A model generated the notes under the pieces. It was given only the letters and a program-made list of their open reading frames with translations, made no database searches and was not told the origin of the DNA. A stretch of 64,000 bases of DNA from JANPPS01 sp965246925 (lineage in GTDB: Bacteria; Pseudomonadota; Alphaproteobacteria; Acetobacterales; Acetobacteraceae): assembly GCA_965246925.1 (NCBI GenBank), contig OZ251994.1, positions 62,001-126,000 of the forward strand, in the 5' to 3' direction. A program made the position numbers and the translations under genes. This document shows, piece after piece, positions 53,307 through 62,796 of the stretch (positions within the stretch are counted from its first letter, which is position 1; each line of letters opens with the position of its first letter).

Positions 53307-55175
53307 CTATCTTAGCAGGCTGCGCAATACATTCGCCGGCTTGGGCGCAACCGCGTCCGGCACGGGGCCGGCGCGTCCGTCCCGCGCCGATAGCAACGCG
53401 GCCGGGCAGGCGTCGCGTTCCGGCACCGCCCCGATGGCGATGCCGGATCGCCCCTGCCCGCTCTCGGATCGTACTCTCGGTGCTTGCCACGCCCCGTCCA
53501 AATGGATCGGCAATGCCACGCCCGCGCCTCCAAGCGCCGTGAGAACGTGTAGCCGCACGTCAATCGTTTCGGCACCTAGATCGATTAGGCCGTTCCCGGT
53601 CAGCTTAAGGGGTTGCGTGTCCAGCACCAGCGTGCGGAACACCGCCTCACCACCCGCGACATCCGCCCGGATGGCGAGGCAGCGCACCGCGGTCTGCTTC
53701 AAGAACTGCGCAGGCAGTGCTGGGCCCGCTATCAATCCGCCGGCCAGCAGACGCAACGTCCAGCCATCGATCTGGCCCTGGGTCAGCGCCACCGCAAAAT
53801 GGCCCGCCGCCGTCGCGGCCAGTGCGTGACCGGTCCCGCCTTCTCCTTGCAGTGAAACGTCCACATCCACAGCTCCTTCGTTCACAACACGGGCCCAGCC
53901 CGATAGGGCCGACAACCGGCCCGGCGACAACCCGGGCGCCAGCACCACCAGCGCGGCGCGGGGCGGATTCGCGTCCGCTTCCGCATGAATTTTTGCCGTG
54001 CCACCCGCGGCTTGCATCTGAAATGGTTCCAGCCGAAGCCGCCCGTCCTGCAGACGGACCCGGCCCTGGACTGCGTGCACAGCGCCAGTCGGCACCACTA
54101 CCTCGTCAGCCCGGATCTCTAAATCGAGGTCGCCACGGGTCATCGCCCCAAACGGAAGCGGCGCCTGGAGAGTCCAGCCGGTGTCGTCCGCTGAAGCCGG
54201 CCTGGGCGCCGCTTCAGGATGGCGCAGCGCTGCCATCAGCGCGGCCCAGTCCAGGTGATGCGAAACAAGCGAGCCGCGTAACGACGGACGCCCGCGCCAG
54301 TCCAGCGCCACATCCCCCGCCAGATCGCCCGCCGCCGCGGTCAGCGTGACCCCGCGCAGCGCCACTCCGCCCGCCGCCGACACGATGCGTGCCGCGAATG
54401 TGGCTGGGGCGCCGCCCCACTTAGCTGACATTTCGATATGCCCCGGCTTCCCCCACTCCGCCGCCACGTGCACGTCAAGCAACGCGGGCAGCGCCACGCC
54501 CGCCACGGGCGAGAGCGGCGCTAGGTCGGCAATCACGCCAGATAGCGCCGGAGCGTCCGGCAGGCCGCGCAGGGTGACATCTGCGCCCAGCCCGGCCATT
54601 CGTACGGCATCCAGCGAACCCGATACAGCCACCGGCTGTCCGGCCCATACGATCTGCCCTGAAACGCCCGCGCCTTTTCCGGCGAGCGACGGGACCAGCA
54701 CCTCCACCAGCCGGCCATCCGCCTGCCAACCGATCCGCCCGCCTGTCACCGCCCACCCGTCCACTTCGAGCGCACGGCGCTGCGCGGCCGGGGTGCCGGG
54801 ATCAAAGCGCCAATTCGGCTGTCCTGCCGCATCCCCCTCCAGCTGCACGTCTGGGTTTAGCACGGTGACCCCCGTGAGCCGGATGTCGCCCGACAGCAAC
54901 GGCCATAACGCCACCCCGGCCTCTATCGCGCGCGCGGTCGCCATGTCTGGCCTGGACAGGCCGGGCGGGTTGGCCAGACGCAGGTCCTCCGCGCGTATAT
55001 GCGGCAGGGGAGTCCAGGCTAGGGTGAGCGGGCCGGCGATGGTCAGTTCCCGGCCCGTGTCCCGGCGCACGGCCTCGCTAGCGCGCAGCTTCAGCGCAGC
55101 CGGATCTAACACCCAATGGAGCGCCAGCAGGGGTAGCAATACAAGTATCAATGGTACAGCAAACCACCGCCTCAT
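53307..55175 (-). CDS. AsmA-like envelope protein
   Basis: The 622-residue product starts with a membrane anchor (RRWFAVPLILVLLPLLALHW) followed by the AsmA N-terminal pattern (RRDTGRELTIAGPLTLAWTP, LPHIRAEDLRLANPPG). A long beta-rich region and a conserved C-terminus follow (GWTLRLLAGGLIAGP, GNGLIDLGAETIDVRLH). AsmA-like proteins link inner and outer membranes and affect lipid transport. It overlaps the pseudouridine synthase gene by 4 bp (ATGA). Confidence 0.88.
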   Translation of the reverse strand: MRRWFAVPLILVLLPLLALHWVLDPAALKLRASEAVRRDTGRELTIAGPLTLAWTPLPHIRAEDLRLANPPGLSRPDMATARAIEAGVALWPLLSGDIRLTGVTVLNPDVQLEGDAAGQPNWRFDPGTPAAQRRALEVDGWAVTGGRIGWQADGRLVEVLVPSLAGKGAGVSGQIVWAGQPVAVSGSLDAVRMAGLGADVTLRGLPDAPALSGVIADLAPLSPVAGVALPALLDVHVAAEWGKPGHIEMSAKWGGAPATFAARIVSAAGGVALRGVTLTAAAGDLAGDVALDWRGRPSLRGSLVSHHLDWAALMAALRHPEAAPRPASADDTGWTLQAPLPFGAMTRGDLDLEIRADEVVVPTGAVHAVQGRVRLQDGRLRLEPFQMQAAGGTAKIHAEADANPPRAALVVLAPGLSPGRLSALSGWARVVNEGAVDVDVSLQGEGGTGHALAATAAGHFAVALTQGQIDGWTLRLLAGGLIAGPALPAQFLKQTAVRCLAIRADVAGGEAVFRTLVLDTQPLKLTGNGLIDLGAETIDVRLHVLTALGGAGVALPIHLDGAWQAPRVRSESGQGRSGIAIGAVPERDACPAALLSARDGRAGPVPDAVAPKPANVLRSLLR

Positions 55176-56164
55176 GCGCGGAAGGGGTCCTGCGGCGGGC
55201 GGTGCTCGAAGCCTAGCGTGCGGAAGCTTTCGCGCATGTGCGGCGGCAGTTCGGCCTCCACGATGAGGCGTCCGCCCTGCGGATGCGGTAGGTCCAGCGC
55301 GCGGGCATGCAGATGCAGCTTATCCGATAGGCCCTCGACCAGGGCGGACCCGGCGCCGTTCTGGTCCGGCTCATGATACTTGTCATCGCCCACGATCGGC
55401 GCGCCGATGGCCACGCAGTGCACCCGCAGCTGATGCGTGCGGCCCGTAATGGGCATGAGCTGTAGCCAGGCGAGTTTTTGACCGGCATGGTCGAGGGTTA
55501 AAAAGTCCGTAACGGCCCGGGAAGCATCCTTGTCATCGCGGGTAGCAGGAACGCTCCTTTCGCCCCGTGGCCCGGTATAGCGCAGCAAGGGCATATCGAT
55601 TCGGCCCTCCACCGGGACGGGGCGTCCGGCGACGATGGCCCAATAGGTCTTGTTCACGTCCCGGCCGCGGAACGAGGCCGCGAGCTTCGCAGCCGTGCCC
55701 GGCGTCCGCGCCAGCACCAGGCAGCCGGAGGTATCCCGGTCCAGCCTATGCACTAGCCGCGGGCGATGCGGGCTACCCATGCGCAAACCATCGAGCAAGC
55801 CATCCAGATGGCGGACGATGCCGGGGCCGCCCTGGACCGCCAGGCCGTGCGGCTTGTTTAGCACGATGACGTGCTCGTCCCGATACAGCACCATGGCCTC
55901 CAGCTCACGCTGAATGGCGGGGTTGAACGGCGCGGGCTCGGCCTTCTTCGGCGCGGCCGTGCTGGGCAGCGGTGGGATGCGGATGGACTGGCCGGGCGCC
56001 AGGCGGGTGCCGGTTTCGGCCCGCTTGCCGTCAACGCGGACCTGGCCTGTGCGGCAGAGTTTTTGCACGGCGCCCTGCGTGACACCCGGGAAGTGGCGGC
56101 GGAACCAGCGGTCGAGGCGGATTTCGGCCTCGTCGTCCGTGACGGCGCGGGTGGTGACGGTCAA
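55172..56164 (-). CDS. RluC/RluD family pseudouridine synthase with S4 domain
   Basis: The product has an N-terminal S4 RNA-binding domain (IRLDRWFRRHFPGVTQGAV, LCRTGQVRVDGKRAE) and the catalytic RluA-type domain with HRLDRDTSGCLVLAR (catalytic Asp), ALVEGLSDKLHLHARALDL and PITGRTHQLRVHC. It modifies uridines of 23S rRNA; which site is unclear. I chose the TTG at 56164, overlapping the rarA stop (TTGA), because CAGGAG lies at good spacing; another TTG at 56194 extends it by ten residues. Confidence 0.9.
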   Translation of the reverse strand: MTVTTRAVTDDEAEIRLDRWFRRHFPGVTQGAVQKLCRTGQVRVDGKRAETGTRLAPGQSIRIPPLPSTAAPKKAEPAPFNPAIQRELEAMVLYRDEHVIVLNKPHGLAVQGGPGIVRHLDGLLDGLRMGSPHRPRLVHRLDRDTSGCLVLARTPGTAAKLAASFRGRDVNKTYWAIVAGRPVPVEGRIDMPLLRYTGPRGERSVPATRDDKDASRAVTDFLTLDHAGQKLAWLQLMPITGRTHQLRVHCVAIGAPIVGDDKYHEPDQNGAGSALVEGLSDKLHLHARALDLPHPQGGRLIVEAELPPHMRESFRTLGFEHRPPQDPFRA

Positions 56165-57453
56165 GGTTGGCGCTCCTGCCGCAGGCTCGCCCAATGCTGC
56201 AGGCGGCGTCCGATCTCGCGTTCATAGCCGCGATCGGGCGGGTTGTAGAGCGCGGCGCGGTCCATGCCGTCAGGAAAGTAATTCTGGCCGGAGAACGCGT
56301 CCTCGGTATCGTGATCGTAAGCATAGCCCGCGCCGTAGCCGAGTTGCTTCATCAACTTGGTCGGTGCGTTCAGGATATGCGCGGGCGGCGGCAGGCTGCC
56401 TGTCTTCTTGGCCGCTGACATCGCGGATTTATAGGCGGTGTAGGCGGCGTTCGACTTGGGGGCGGTGCCCAGATACAGGATAGCCTGGGCGATCGCCAGC
56501 TCACCCTCCGGACTACCGAGGCGCTCATACGCTTCCCACGCCGCCATGGCCTGCGGCAACGCGTGCGGGTCGGCGAGGCCGATGTCTTCCGAGGCGAACC
56601 GCACCAGGCGGCGGATGATGTAGCGCGGGTCCTCGCCGCCGGTCAGCATGCGCGCGAACCAATAGAGCGCCGCATCCGGATCAGAGCCGCGCAGGGATTT
56701 ATGCAGGGCGGAGATGAGGTTGTAATGCTCCTCCCGGTCCTTGTCATAGAGCGCCGCCCGCCGCCCGATCAGGCCGGCTAGCGCCACCGGATCAAGCACA
56801 TCGCCGGGGGGCAGGGCCAGGATTTGCTCGGCCATGTTCAGCAGATACCGGCCATCCCCATCCGCCATCGCGCAGAGCGATAGCCGGGCCTCGGGCGTGA
56901 GCGGCAATGCGCGGGTGTGCCGTTCGGCCCGCGCCAGCAGTTGCTCCAGCGCATCCTCGTCCAGCCGATGCAGCACCAGCACCTGGCAACGGGACAGCAG
57001 CGCGCCGTTCAGGGCGAAGGACGGGTTCTCCGTGGTCGCGCCGACCAGCACCACGGTGCCGTCCTCGACCACCGACAGGAAGCCGTCCTGCTGCGCGCGA
57101 TTGAACCGGTGCACCTCGTCCACGAACAGCAGGGTGCGCTGGCCGGTGTGCTGGCGCTTGGCCGCGTCTTCGAACACGCGCTTGAGATCGGCGACACCGG
57201 AGAATACGGCGGACATCGAGGCGAAATGCAGCCCGGCCGCGTCCGCCAGCAGCCGGGCGATAGTGGTCTTACCGACGCCGGGCGGGCCCCAGAGTATGAG
57301 TGACGCCAGCGCGCCCCGCTCCAGCATGCGGGTCAGCGCGCCATCATGCCCCACGAGCTTGGGTTGGCCAACCACGTCATAGAGCGCGGTGGGGCGCAGC
57401 ATCTCCGCCAGCGGACTGGCCGGCTTGGCGGCGGGAAACAGATCGGCGGGCAT
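56161..57453 (-). CDS. rarA: replication-associated recombination protein RarA (MgsA)
   Basis: The 430-residue AAA+ ATPase has Walker A GPPGVGKTTIARLLADA, Walker B TLLFVDEVHRFN, sensor GATTENPSFALNGALLSRC and the family C-terminus YKSAMSAAKKTGSLPPPAH. It acts at stalled replication forks and on SSB-coated gaps. The length is normal. It follows rplQ after a hairpin. Confidence 0.95.
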   Translation of the reverse strand: MPADLFPAAKPASPLAEMLRPTALYDVVGQPKLVGHDGALTRMLERGALASLILWGPPGVGKTTIARLLADAAGLHFASMSAVFSGVADLKRVFEDAAKRQHTGQRTLLFVDEVHRFNRAQQDGFLSVVEDGTVVLVGATTENPSFALNGALLSRCQVLVLHRLDEDALEQLLARAERHTRALPLTPEARLSLCAMADGDGRYLLNMAEQILALPPGDVLDPVALAGLIGRRAALYDKDREEHYNLISALHKSLRGSDPDAALYWFARMLTGGEDPRYIIRRLVRFASEDIGLADPHALPQAMAAWEAYERLGSPEGELAIAQAILYLGTAPKSNAAYTAYKSAMSAAKKTGSLPPPAHILNAPTKLMKQLGYGAGYAYDHDTEDAFSGQNYFPDGMDRAALYNPPDRGYEREIGRRLQHWASLRQERQP

Positions 57454-57466
57454 GATCTTGATCTAG

Positions 57467-57490
57467 GGTGGAATGCCCACGCATTCCACC
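57467..57490 (-). terminator. hairpin after the ribosomal operon
   Basis: GGTGGAATGC and GCATTCCACC form a perfect 10-bp stem around a 4-base loop, 12 bp after the rplQ stop and before rarA. No long T-run follows on the minus strand, so it may be a leaky terminator or an mRNA-stabilising hairpin. Confidence 0.65.
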
Positions 57491-57501
57491 AAGCGACAGG
57501 A

Positions 57502-57924
57502 TCAAGCCGCCTGCTGCTCCTCGATCACCTCGGCGCGGGGGCCGCTATCCTGCCCCTTGGCGGAGACGTCGCGGTCCACCAGCTCGATCACGGCCATGTC
57601 CGCCGCGTCGCCATAGCGGATGCCGGCCTTCAGCACGCGGCAGTAGCCGCCGGAGCGGGTCTTGTACCGCGTAGCCAGGGCGTCGAACAGCTTGTCCACC
57701 ATCCGCTCGTCCTGCAGCTGGGCGATGGCCTGCCGCCGGGCATGGAGGCCGCCGCGCTTACCGAGGGTGATCAGCTTTTCCGCCACCGGACGCAGCTCCT
57801 TAGCCTTGGGCAGCGTGGTGGTGATCTGCTCATGCTTGATCAGCGCCACCGCCATGTTGCGGAACATGGCAAGGCGGTGGCTGCTGGTCACACCGAGTTT
57901 GCGGCCGGAAACACCGTGGCGCAT
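57502..57924 (-). CDS. rplQ: 50S ribosomal protein L17
   Basis: The 140-residue protein shows the L17 signature MRHGVSGRKLGVTSSHRLAMF and IKHEQITTTLPKAKELRP. It binds 23S rRNA near the exit tunnel. The C-terminal extension after residue ~118 (acidic, EVIEEQQAA) is common in alphaproteobacteria. It is the last gene of the operon, 12 bp after rpoA. Confidence 0.97.
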   Translation of the reverse strand: MRHGVSGRKLGVTSSHRLAMFRNMAVALIKHEQITTTLPKAKELRPVAEKLITLGKRGGLHARRQAIAQLQDERMVDKLFDALATRYKTRSGGYCRVLKAGIRYGDAADMAVIELVDRDVSAKGQDSGPRAEVIEEQQAA

Positions 57925-57936
57925 GATTTCTACTCC

Positions 57937-58956
57937 TTAGAAGGGTTCGTCGAGGCGCTTGGCCAGGTCTTCGATGTTCTCAGGCGGCCAGCCGGCGACA
58001 CTCATACCCAGCGCCAGGCCCATGGCGGTCAGCACTTCCTTGATTTCATTCAGGGACTTGCGGCCGAAGTTCGGCGTGCGCAGCATCTCCTGCTCGGATT
58101 TTTGGACGAGGTCACCGATATAGACGATGTTATCGTTCTTGAGGCAGTTAGCCGAACGAACCGACAGCTCGAGTTCATCGACCTTGCGCAGCAGGTTGCG
58201 GTTGAACGGCAGATCGTCCTGGATCTCGTCGGCGCGGGCCAGCTGCGGCTCATCGAAGTTGATGAACAGCTGCAGCTGGTCCTGTAGGATGCGGGCGGCC
58301 AGGGCAACCGCATCCTCGGGCGTGACCGCGCCGTTGGTCTCGACCTGCAGCAGCAGCTTGTCATAGTCGGTCACCTGGCCGACTCGCGTCGGCTCGACCT
58401 TGTAGGACACGCGCTTCACGGGCGAGTAGATCGCATCGATGGGAATGAGCCCGATCGGCGCGTCTTCCGGCCGGTTTCCCGCGGCCGGGACGTAGCCCTT
58501 GCCGAGGTTCACGGTGAACTCCATGCCGAGCTTCACGCCGTCATCGAGCGTGCAAATCACAAGGTCGGGGTTCATGACGTCGATGTCATGCCCAGTCTCG
58601 ATCTGCGCGGCGGTGATCTCGCCAGGTCCGGTGGCGTTCAGCATCATGCGCTTCGGCCCCTCGCCATGCATGCGAAGCGCGAGCTGCTTGATGTTCAGCA
58701 CGATGTCGGTCACGTCTTCCCGCACGCCGGGAATGCTGCTGAATTCATGCAGCACGCCGTCGATCTGCACGGCCGTGACGGCCGCCCCTTGTAGCGATGA
58801 CAGCAGCACGCGGCGCACGGCATTGCCAAGCGTCATGCCGAAGCCACGCTCCAGCGGCTCGGCCACCACGGTCGCGATACGGTGCGGGTCGGAACCGGGC
58901 TCGACATCGAGCTTTTCCGGCTTGATCAGGGATTGCCAATTCCGTTGCAGCGCCAC
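57937..58956 (-). CDS. rpoA: RNA polymerase alpha subunit
   Basis: The 339-residue product has the N-terminal assembly domain (EPLERGFGMTLGNAVRRVLLSSL) and the C-terminal DNA- and activator-binding domain (ELSVRSANCLKNDNI, LLRTPNFGRKSLNEIKEVL). It sits between rpsK and rplQ as in most bacteria. Confidence 0.98.
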   Translation of the reverse strand: MALQRNWQSLIKPEKLDVEPGSDPHRIATVVAEPLERGFGMTLGNAVRRVLLSSLQGAAVTAVQIDGVLHEFSSIPGVREDVTDIVLNIKQLALRMHGEGPKRMMLNATGPGEITAAQIETGHDIDVMNPDLVICTLDDGVKLGMEFTVNLGKGYVPAAGNRPEDAPIGLIPIDAIYSPVKRVSYKVEPTRVGQVTDYDKLLLQVETNGAVTPEDAVALAARILQDQLQLFINFDEPQLARADEIQDDLPFNRNLLRKVDELELSVRSANCLKNDNIVYIGDLVQKSEQEMLRTPNFGRKSLNEIKEVLTAMGLALGMSVAGWPPENIEDLAKRLDEPF

Positions 58957-59019
58957 GGATCATTCTCCACGTGTTGAACCCGGCGCGCCCGCGGCTGCGC
59001 CGTCTCTAATCAGCCTGCG

Positions 59020-59412
59020 TTACACCCTGCGGCGCTTGCGCGGACGGCAGCCATTGTGCGGAATCGGTGTCATGTCGCGAATGGCGCTGATGCCAAAGCC
59101 TACGGCTTGCAGCGCGCGCAAGGCGCTTTCGCGGCCGGAGCCGGGGCCGCTCACTTCGATCTCAAGCGTTTCCATCCCATGCTCGCGCGCCTTCTTGCCC
59201 GCGTCCTCGGCCGCGACCTGGGCGGCGTACGGCGTGGACTTACGGCTGCCCTTGAAGCCCTGCGTGCCGGCGCTGGACCAGGCGATCGTGTTACCCTGGG
59301 CATCGGTGATAGTAATGACCGTGTTGTTGAACGTCGCCGCGACATGGGCCACGCCGGCGATGATGTTCTTGCGCTCCTTTTTTTTGGTGCGCGCGGGGGC
59401 GGGTTTCGCCAT
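59020..59412 (-). CDS. rpsK: 30S ribosomal protein S11
   Basis: The 130-residue product has the S11 motifs NIIAGVAHVAATFNNTVITI, TPYAAQVAAEDAGKKA and the C-terminal HNGCRPRKRRRV. It forms part of the platform of the small subunit. Located 35 bp after rpsM. Confidence 0.98.
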   Translation of the reverse strand: MAKPAPARTKKKERKNIIAGVAHVAATFNNTVITITDAQGNTIAWSSAGTQGFKGSRKSTPYAAQVAAEDAGKKAREHGMETLEIEVSGPGSGRESALRALQAVGFGISAIRDMTPIPHNGCRPRKRRRV

Positions 59413-59447
59413 GAGGTGATCCTATACTTCTAGAGCGGCCAAACAGC

Positions 59448-59825
59448 CTACTTCGTGACTTTCTTCTTACCGGCGATCGCGACGGCCTTACCCTTGCGGG
59501 TCCGCGCATTGGTGTGGGTCCGCTGACCATGCACCGGCAGGCCGCGGCGATGACGCAGGCCGCGGTAGCAGCCCAAATCCATCAATCGCTTGATGTTCAT
59601 GGCCACTTCACGCCGAAGGTCACCCTCGACCCGGTAATCGCGGTCGATCAGCTCACGGATCTTCAGAACTTCGTCGTCAGAAAGCTGATTGACCCGGCGC
59701 TCGTCCGGAATGCCGAGCTTGGTGCAGATATCGACCGCGTTGGCCGGGCCGATCCCGTAGATATACCGAAGGCTAATCAATACCCGCTTGTTGGTCGGGA
59801 TATTCACACCGGCAATACGCGCCAC
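59448..59825 (-). CDS. rpsM: 30S ribosomal protein S13
   Basis: The 125-residue product begins MARIAGVNIPTNKRVLISL and ends with the basic tail RGLRHRRGLPVHGQRTHTN and NARTRKGKA. It contacts the P-site tRNA and L5. The preceding 200 bp (59826-60027) are non-coding and GC-rich; they may carry an internal promoter or leader, but no clear box is visible. Confidence 0.98.
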   Translation of the reverse strand: MARIAGVNIPTNKRVLISLRYIYGIGPANAVDICTKLGIPDERRVNQLSDDEVLKIRELIDRDYRVEGDLRREVAMNIKRLMDLGCYRGLRHRRGLPVHGQRTHTNARTRKGKAVAIAGKKKVTK

Positions 59826-60027
59826 GCTACAACTCCTTTGGCCCCGGACCGCATGGGGCCGAGGTGTGGTGTGGGCCCCTGCTCGCCTACGCGCTGGAGG
59901 TCCGTGGAATAGGCTATGGCCCGGCCTGAAGCGGGCTGGGTCAAGGGCGCGGACTATACCGCGGGATCAAAAGGAGTCAACCGGTTCTGGTCAACTTTGC
60001 GTGATGAATTCCCAGAAACATAAATCT

Positions 60028-60681
60028 TCAAACAACCTGCTTGAGGGTCAGTTCGATCTGCCGGGTCACTTCGTCCATGTCCGCCATACCGTCCAGCGTG
60101 ACCAGCCGCCCGGAATTCCGATAATGCGGCAAAATGGGCGCGGTCTGGCGATGATACTCGTCCAGCCGGGTCGCGACCGTATCCCGCTTGTCATCCGGGC
60201 GATGCACGAAATCATGGCTGCCGCACACGTCGCACGTGCCCGCGACATGCGGCTTGTGGAATGTCTCGTGATAGCCCGCGCCGCACTTGCCGCAGGAGAA
60301 CCGCCCGGCGATCCGCTCCACCATGGCGCTGTCATCGACCCGGAGTTCGATCACCGCGTCGATCCTGCCGCCAGATTGCTCCAGCATGCGGTCCAGCGCC
60401 TCTGCCTGAGGTGCGGTGCGCGGGAATCCGTCCAGGATGAAGCCCCGCGCGGCGTCGGGCTGGCGGATGCGGTTTTCCAGCATGGCGATCAAGATATCGT
60501 CCGACACCAACCCGCCGGACTCCATGACCTGCTTGGCGCGCTGCCCAATCTCGGTCCCGGCTCTGACTTCCGCCCTCAGCATGTCCCCGGTCGCGATCTG
60601 CACCACGCCGTGCCGCTGTTCGAGGCGCTTGGCCTGCGTCCCTTTGCCCGCCCCTGGCGGTCCCAGCAGGATCAAATTCAC
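60028..60681 (-). CDS. adk: adenylate kinase
   Basis: The 217-residue long-form enzyme has the P-loop GPPGAGKGTQAKRLE, the AMP site motif GFPRTAPQAEALD and a LID with four cysteines (FSCGKCGAGYHE and GTCDVCGSHDF) typical of a zinc-binding LID. It balances ATP, ADP and AMP. The ATG overlaps the secY stop by 4 bp. Confidence 0.97.
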   Translation of the reverse strand: MNLILLGPPGAGKGTQAKRLEQRHGVVQIATGDMLRAEVRAGTEIGQRAKQVMESGGLVSDDILIAMLENRIRQPDAARGFILDGFPRTAPQAEALDRMLEQSGGRIDAVIELRVDDSAMVERIAGRFSCGKCGAGYHETFHKPHVAGTCDVCGSHDFVHRPDDKRDTVATRLDEYHRQTAPILPHYRNSGRLVTLDGMADMDEVTRQIELTLKQVV

Positions 60682-62015
60682 CGTGTGCGCCCCTTCCCCT
60701 TCTGCTTGCGGATCAGGCCTTCATACTGATGCGCAAGCAAATGAGACTGGATTTGCGTCACCGTGTCCATGGTGACCGACACAATGATCATGAGACTAGT
60801 GCCACCGAAGTAGAACGGCACGCCATATCGGGCGATCAGGATTTCCGGCAGCATACAAACAATGCAAAGATAAATGGCACCGACCGTGGTCAAACGGGTG
60901 AGGATCACGTCGAAGTAGTCGGCCGTATTGGATCCTGGCCGCACGCCAGGAATGAACCCGCCATACTTCTTCAGGTTGTCCGCCGTCTCCTCAGGATTGA
61001 AGGTCACCGCCGTGTAGAAGTAAGAGAAGAAAATAATCAGCGCGCCATACGCTACCAGATGCAGCGGCTCGCCATAACCGAACTTGGCACCCACCCAGGC
61101 CAACCATGAGTTCGAGTCGCCCGATGCAAAGCCCGCGACCGTGGCCGGGATCAACAGTAAAGAGCTAGCGAAGATCGGCGGGATCACGCCGGCCGTGTTA
61201 ACCTTGAGCGGCATATGCGTACTGTCGCCGCCGAACATACGCTGACCCACCTGCCGCTTGGGATACTGCACCACCACCCGGCGCTGCGCCCGCTCCATGA
61301 ACACCACGAACATCACGACAGCGACCGCGATGGCCAAGAACAAGATGACGAAGATGGGGGACATCGCGCCCGTGCGGCTCATTTCCAACAAGTTCACCAG
61401 TGCGCTCGGCAAGTTCGCGACGATGCCGGCAAAGATGATGAGGCTCGTGCCATTGCCGACGCCGCGTGCCGTAATCTGCTCACCCAGCCACATCAGGAAC
61501 ATGGTGCCGCCCACCAACGTAATGACGGCGGATACGATGAAGAACGGGCCCGGCTCGATTACCGCCCGTCCATCCGCCATGCCTTCCAGCCCCACGGCCA
61601 TGCCGTAGGACTGCACCAAGGCGATCAGCACCGTAAGATACCGGGTGTATTGATTGAGCTTCTTCCGCCCGCTCTCGCCCTCTTTCTTCAACGCTTCCAA
61701 TGATGGAATGGCCGAGGACATCAGCTGCACGATAATGGACGCGCTGATATACGGCATGATGTTCAGCGCCAGCACCGTCATACGGCCGAGTGCGCCACCG
61801 CTGAACATGTTCACCATGCCCAGCATGCCGCCGCTGTGCTGCGCCATCATATCGCCGATCACGGCGGCGTCGACGCCGGGCACGGGTATGTAGGTGCCGA
61901 TGCGATAGACCAGCAGCGCGCCCAAAGTGAACCAGATACGCTGCTTCAGCTCGGTCGCCTTGCTGAAGCTGCCGAGGCTCATGCTCGATGCGAATTGTTC
62001 GGCCGTCGAGGCCAT
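60678..62015 (-). CDS. secY: Sec translocase channel subunit SecY
   Basis: The product has ten hydrophobic segments and the family motifs RIGTYIPVPGVD, GMVNMFSGGALGRMTVLAL, IMPYISASIIVQLMSS and SGRKKLNQYTRYLTVLIAL. It forms the protein-conducting channel with SecE and SecG. ATG 62015 (MASTAEQFASS) has GGGGGA upstream and is preferred over ATG 62033. Confidence 0.97.
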   Translation of the reverse strand: MASTAEQFASSMSLGSFSKATELKQRIWFTLGALLVYRIGTYIPVPGVDAAVIGDMMAQHSGGMLGMVNMFSGGALGRMTVLALNIMPYISASIIVQLMSSAIPSLEALKKEGESGRKKLNQYTRYLTVLIALVQSYGMAVGLEGMADGRAVIEPGPFFIVSAVITLVGGTMFLMWLGEQITARGVGNGTSLIIFAGIVANLPSALVNLLEMSRTGAMSPIFVILFLAIAVAVVMFVVFMERAQRRVVVQYPKRQVGQRMFGGDSTHMPLKVNTAGVIPPIFASSLLLIPATVAGFASGDSNSWLAWVGAKFGYGEPLHLVAYGALIIFFSYFYTAVTFNPEETADNLKKYGGFIPGVRPGSNTADYFDVILTRLTTVGAIYLCIVCMLPEILIARYGVPFYFGGTSLMIIVSVTMDTVTQIQSHLLAHQYEGLIRKQKGKGRTR

Positions 62016-62113
62016 CGGGTGTTCCCCCAACATGATTACGGCGCCCGCGGCACGATCGCCGCGGACGCCGTTGTTGATCTAGTGTGCCTTACCCCGGAAG
62101 GGTAGCGCAAGCA

Positions 62114-62605
62114 TCAGGCCGCCGGTTGTTCGGGAGCCGCTACGGGCTTGAGCAGCGTCACCGTGCCGCCCGCTGCCTCCACCGCCGCGATCGCCGTGGC
62201 GGACGCGCCCGATACCGTGACCCGGATCGGCTGCTTGATCTCACCCATGCCCAGCAGGCGCACGCCATCGACCTTCGCCAGCCGCACCAGGCCTGCGGTC
62301 TGCAGCGCGGCCTCGGTAATGGCCTCACCGGCATGGAGCCGGCCAGCGGCGATGGCTGTCTCGATCGCGCCCAGGTTCACCGGGGCATATTCCTTGCGGA
62401 AAATGTTGGTGAAACCGCGCTTTGGCAGGCGGCGATAGATTGGCAGCTGCCCACCTTCGAACCCGTTCAGCGACACGCCCTCACGCGCCTTCTGGCCCTT
62501 CACGCCCTTACCGGACGTCTTGCCCTTGCCGGAGCCGATGCCGCGGCCGAGCCGCTTGCTCTTGAGCCGGGCGCCGGGGTTGTCGCGGATCTCGTTCAGC
62601 TTCAT
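62114..62605 (-). CDS. rplO: 50S ribosomal protein L15
   Basis: The 163-residue product starts MKLNEIRDNPGARLKSKRLG with RGIGSGKGKTSGKGVKGQKA, the basic Gly-rich N-terminus of L15, and FEGGQLPIYRRLPKRGF. It overlaps rpmD by 4 bp. Confidence 0.97.
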   Translation of the reverse strand: MKLNEIRDNPGARLKSKRLGRGIGSGKGKTSGKGVKGQKAREGVSLNGFEGGQLPIYRRLPKRGFTNIFRKEYAPVNLGAIETAIAAGRLHAGEAITEAALQTAGLVRLAKVDGVRLLGMGEIKQPIRVTVSGASATAIAAVEAAGGTVTLLKPVAAPEQPAA

Positions 62606-62796
62606 TTCACGTCCTCCGCATGCACCAGGTGCTGCACGGTCCGGATCATGCCGCGCACGGCCGGCGTGTCTTCCAGCACGCGGGTGGCGCGCACCTTGTT
62701 GAGGCCGAGCCCGATCAGCGTGCCGATCTGGTTCTTCTTACGGCCCAGGCCGGACGCGAACTGCGTCACCCGCACCAGCTTCTTCGATTCAGACAT
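62602..62796 (-). CDS. rpmD: 50S ribosomal protein L30
   Basis: The 64-residue product (MSESKKLVRVTQFASGLGRK; LIGLGLNKVRATRVLEDTPA) is L30. The ATG at 62796 overlaps the rpsE stop by 8 bp; upstream codons in frame lie within rpsE. Confidence 0.96.
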   Translation of the reverse strand: MSESKKLVRVTQFASGLGRKKNQIGTLIGLGLNKVRATRVLEDTPAVRGMIRTVQHLVHAEDVK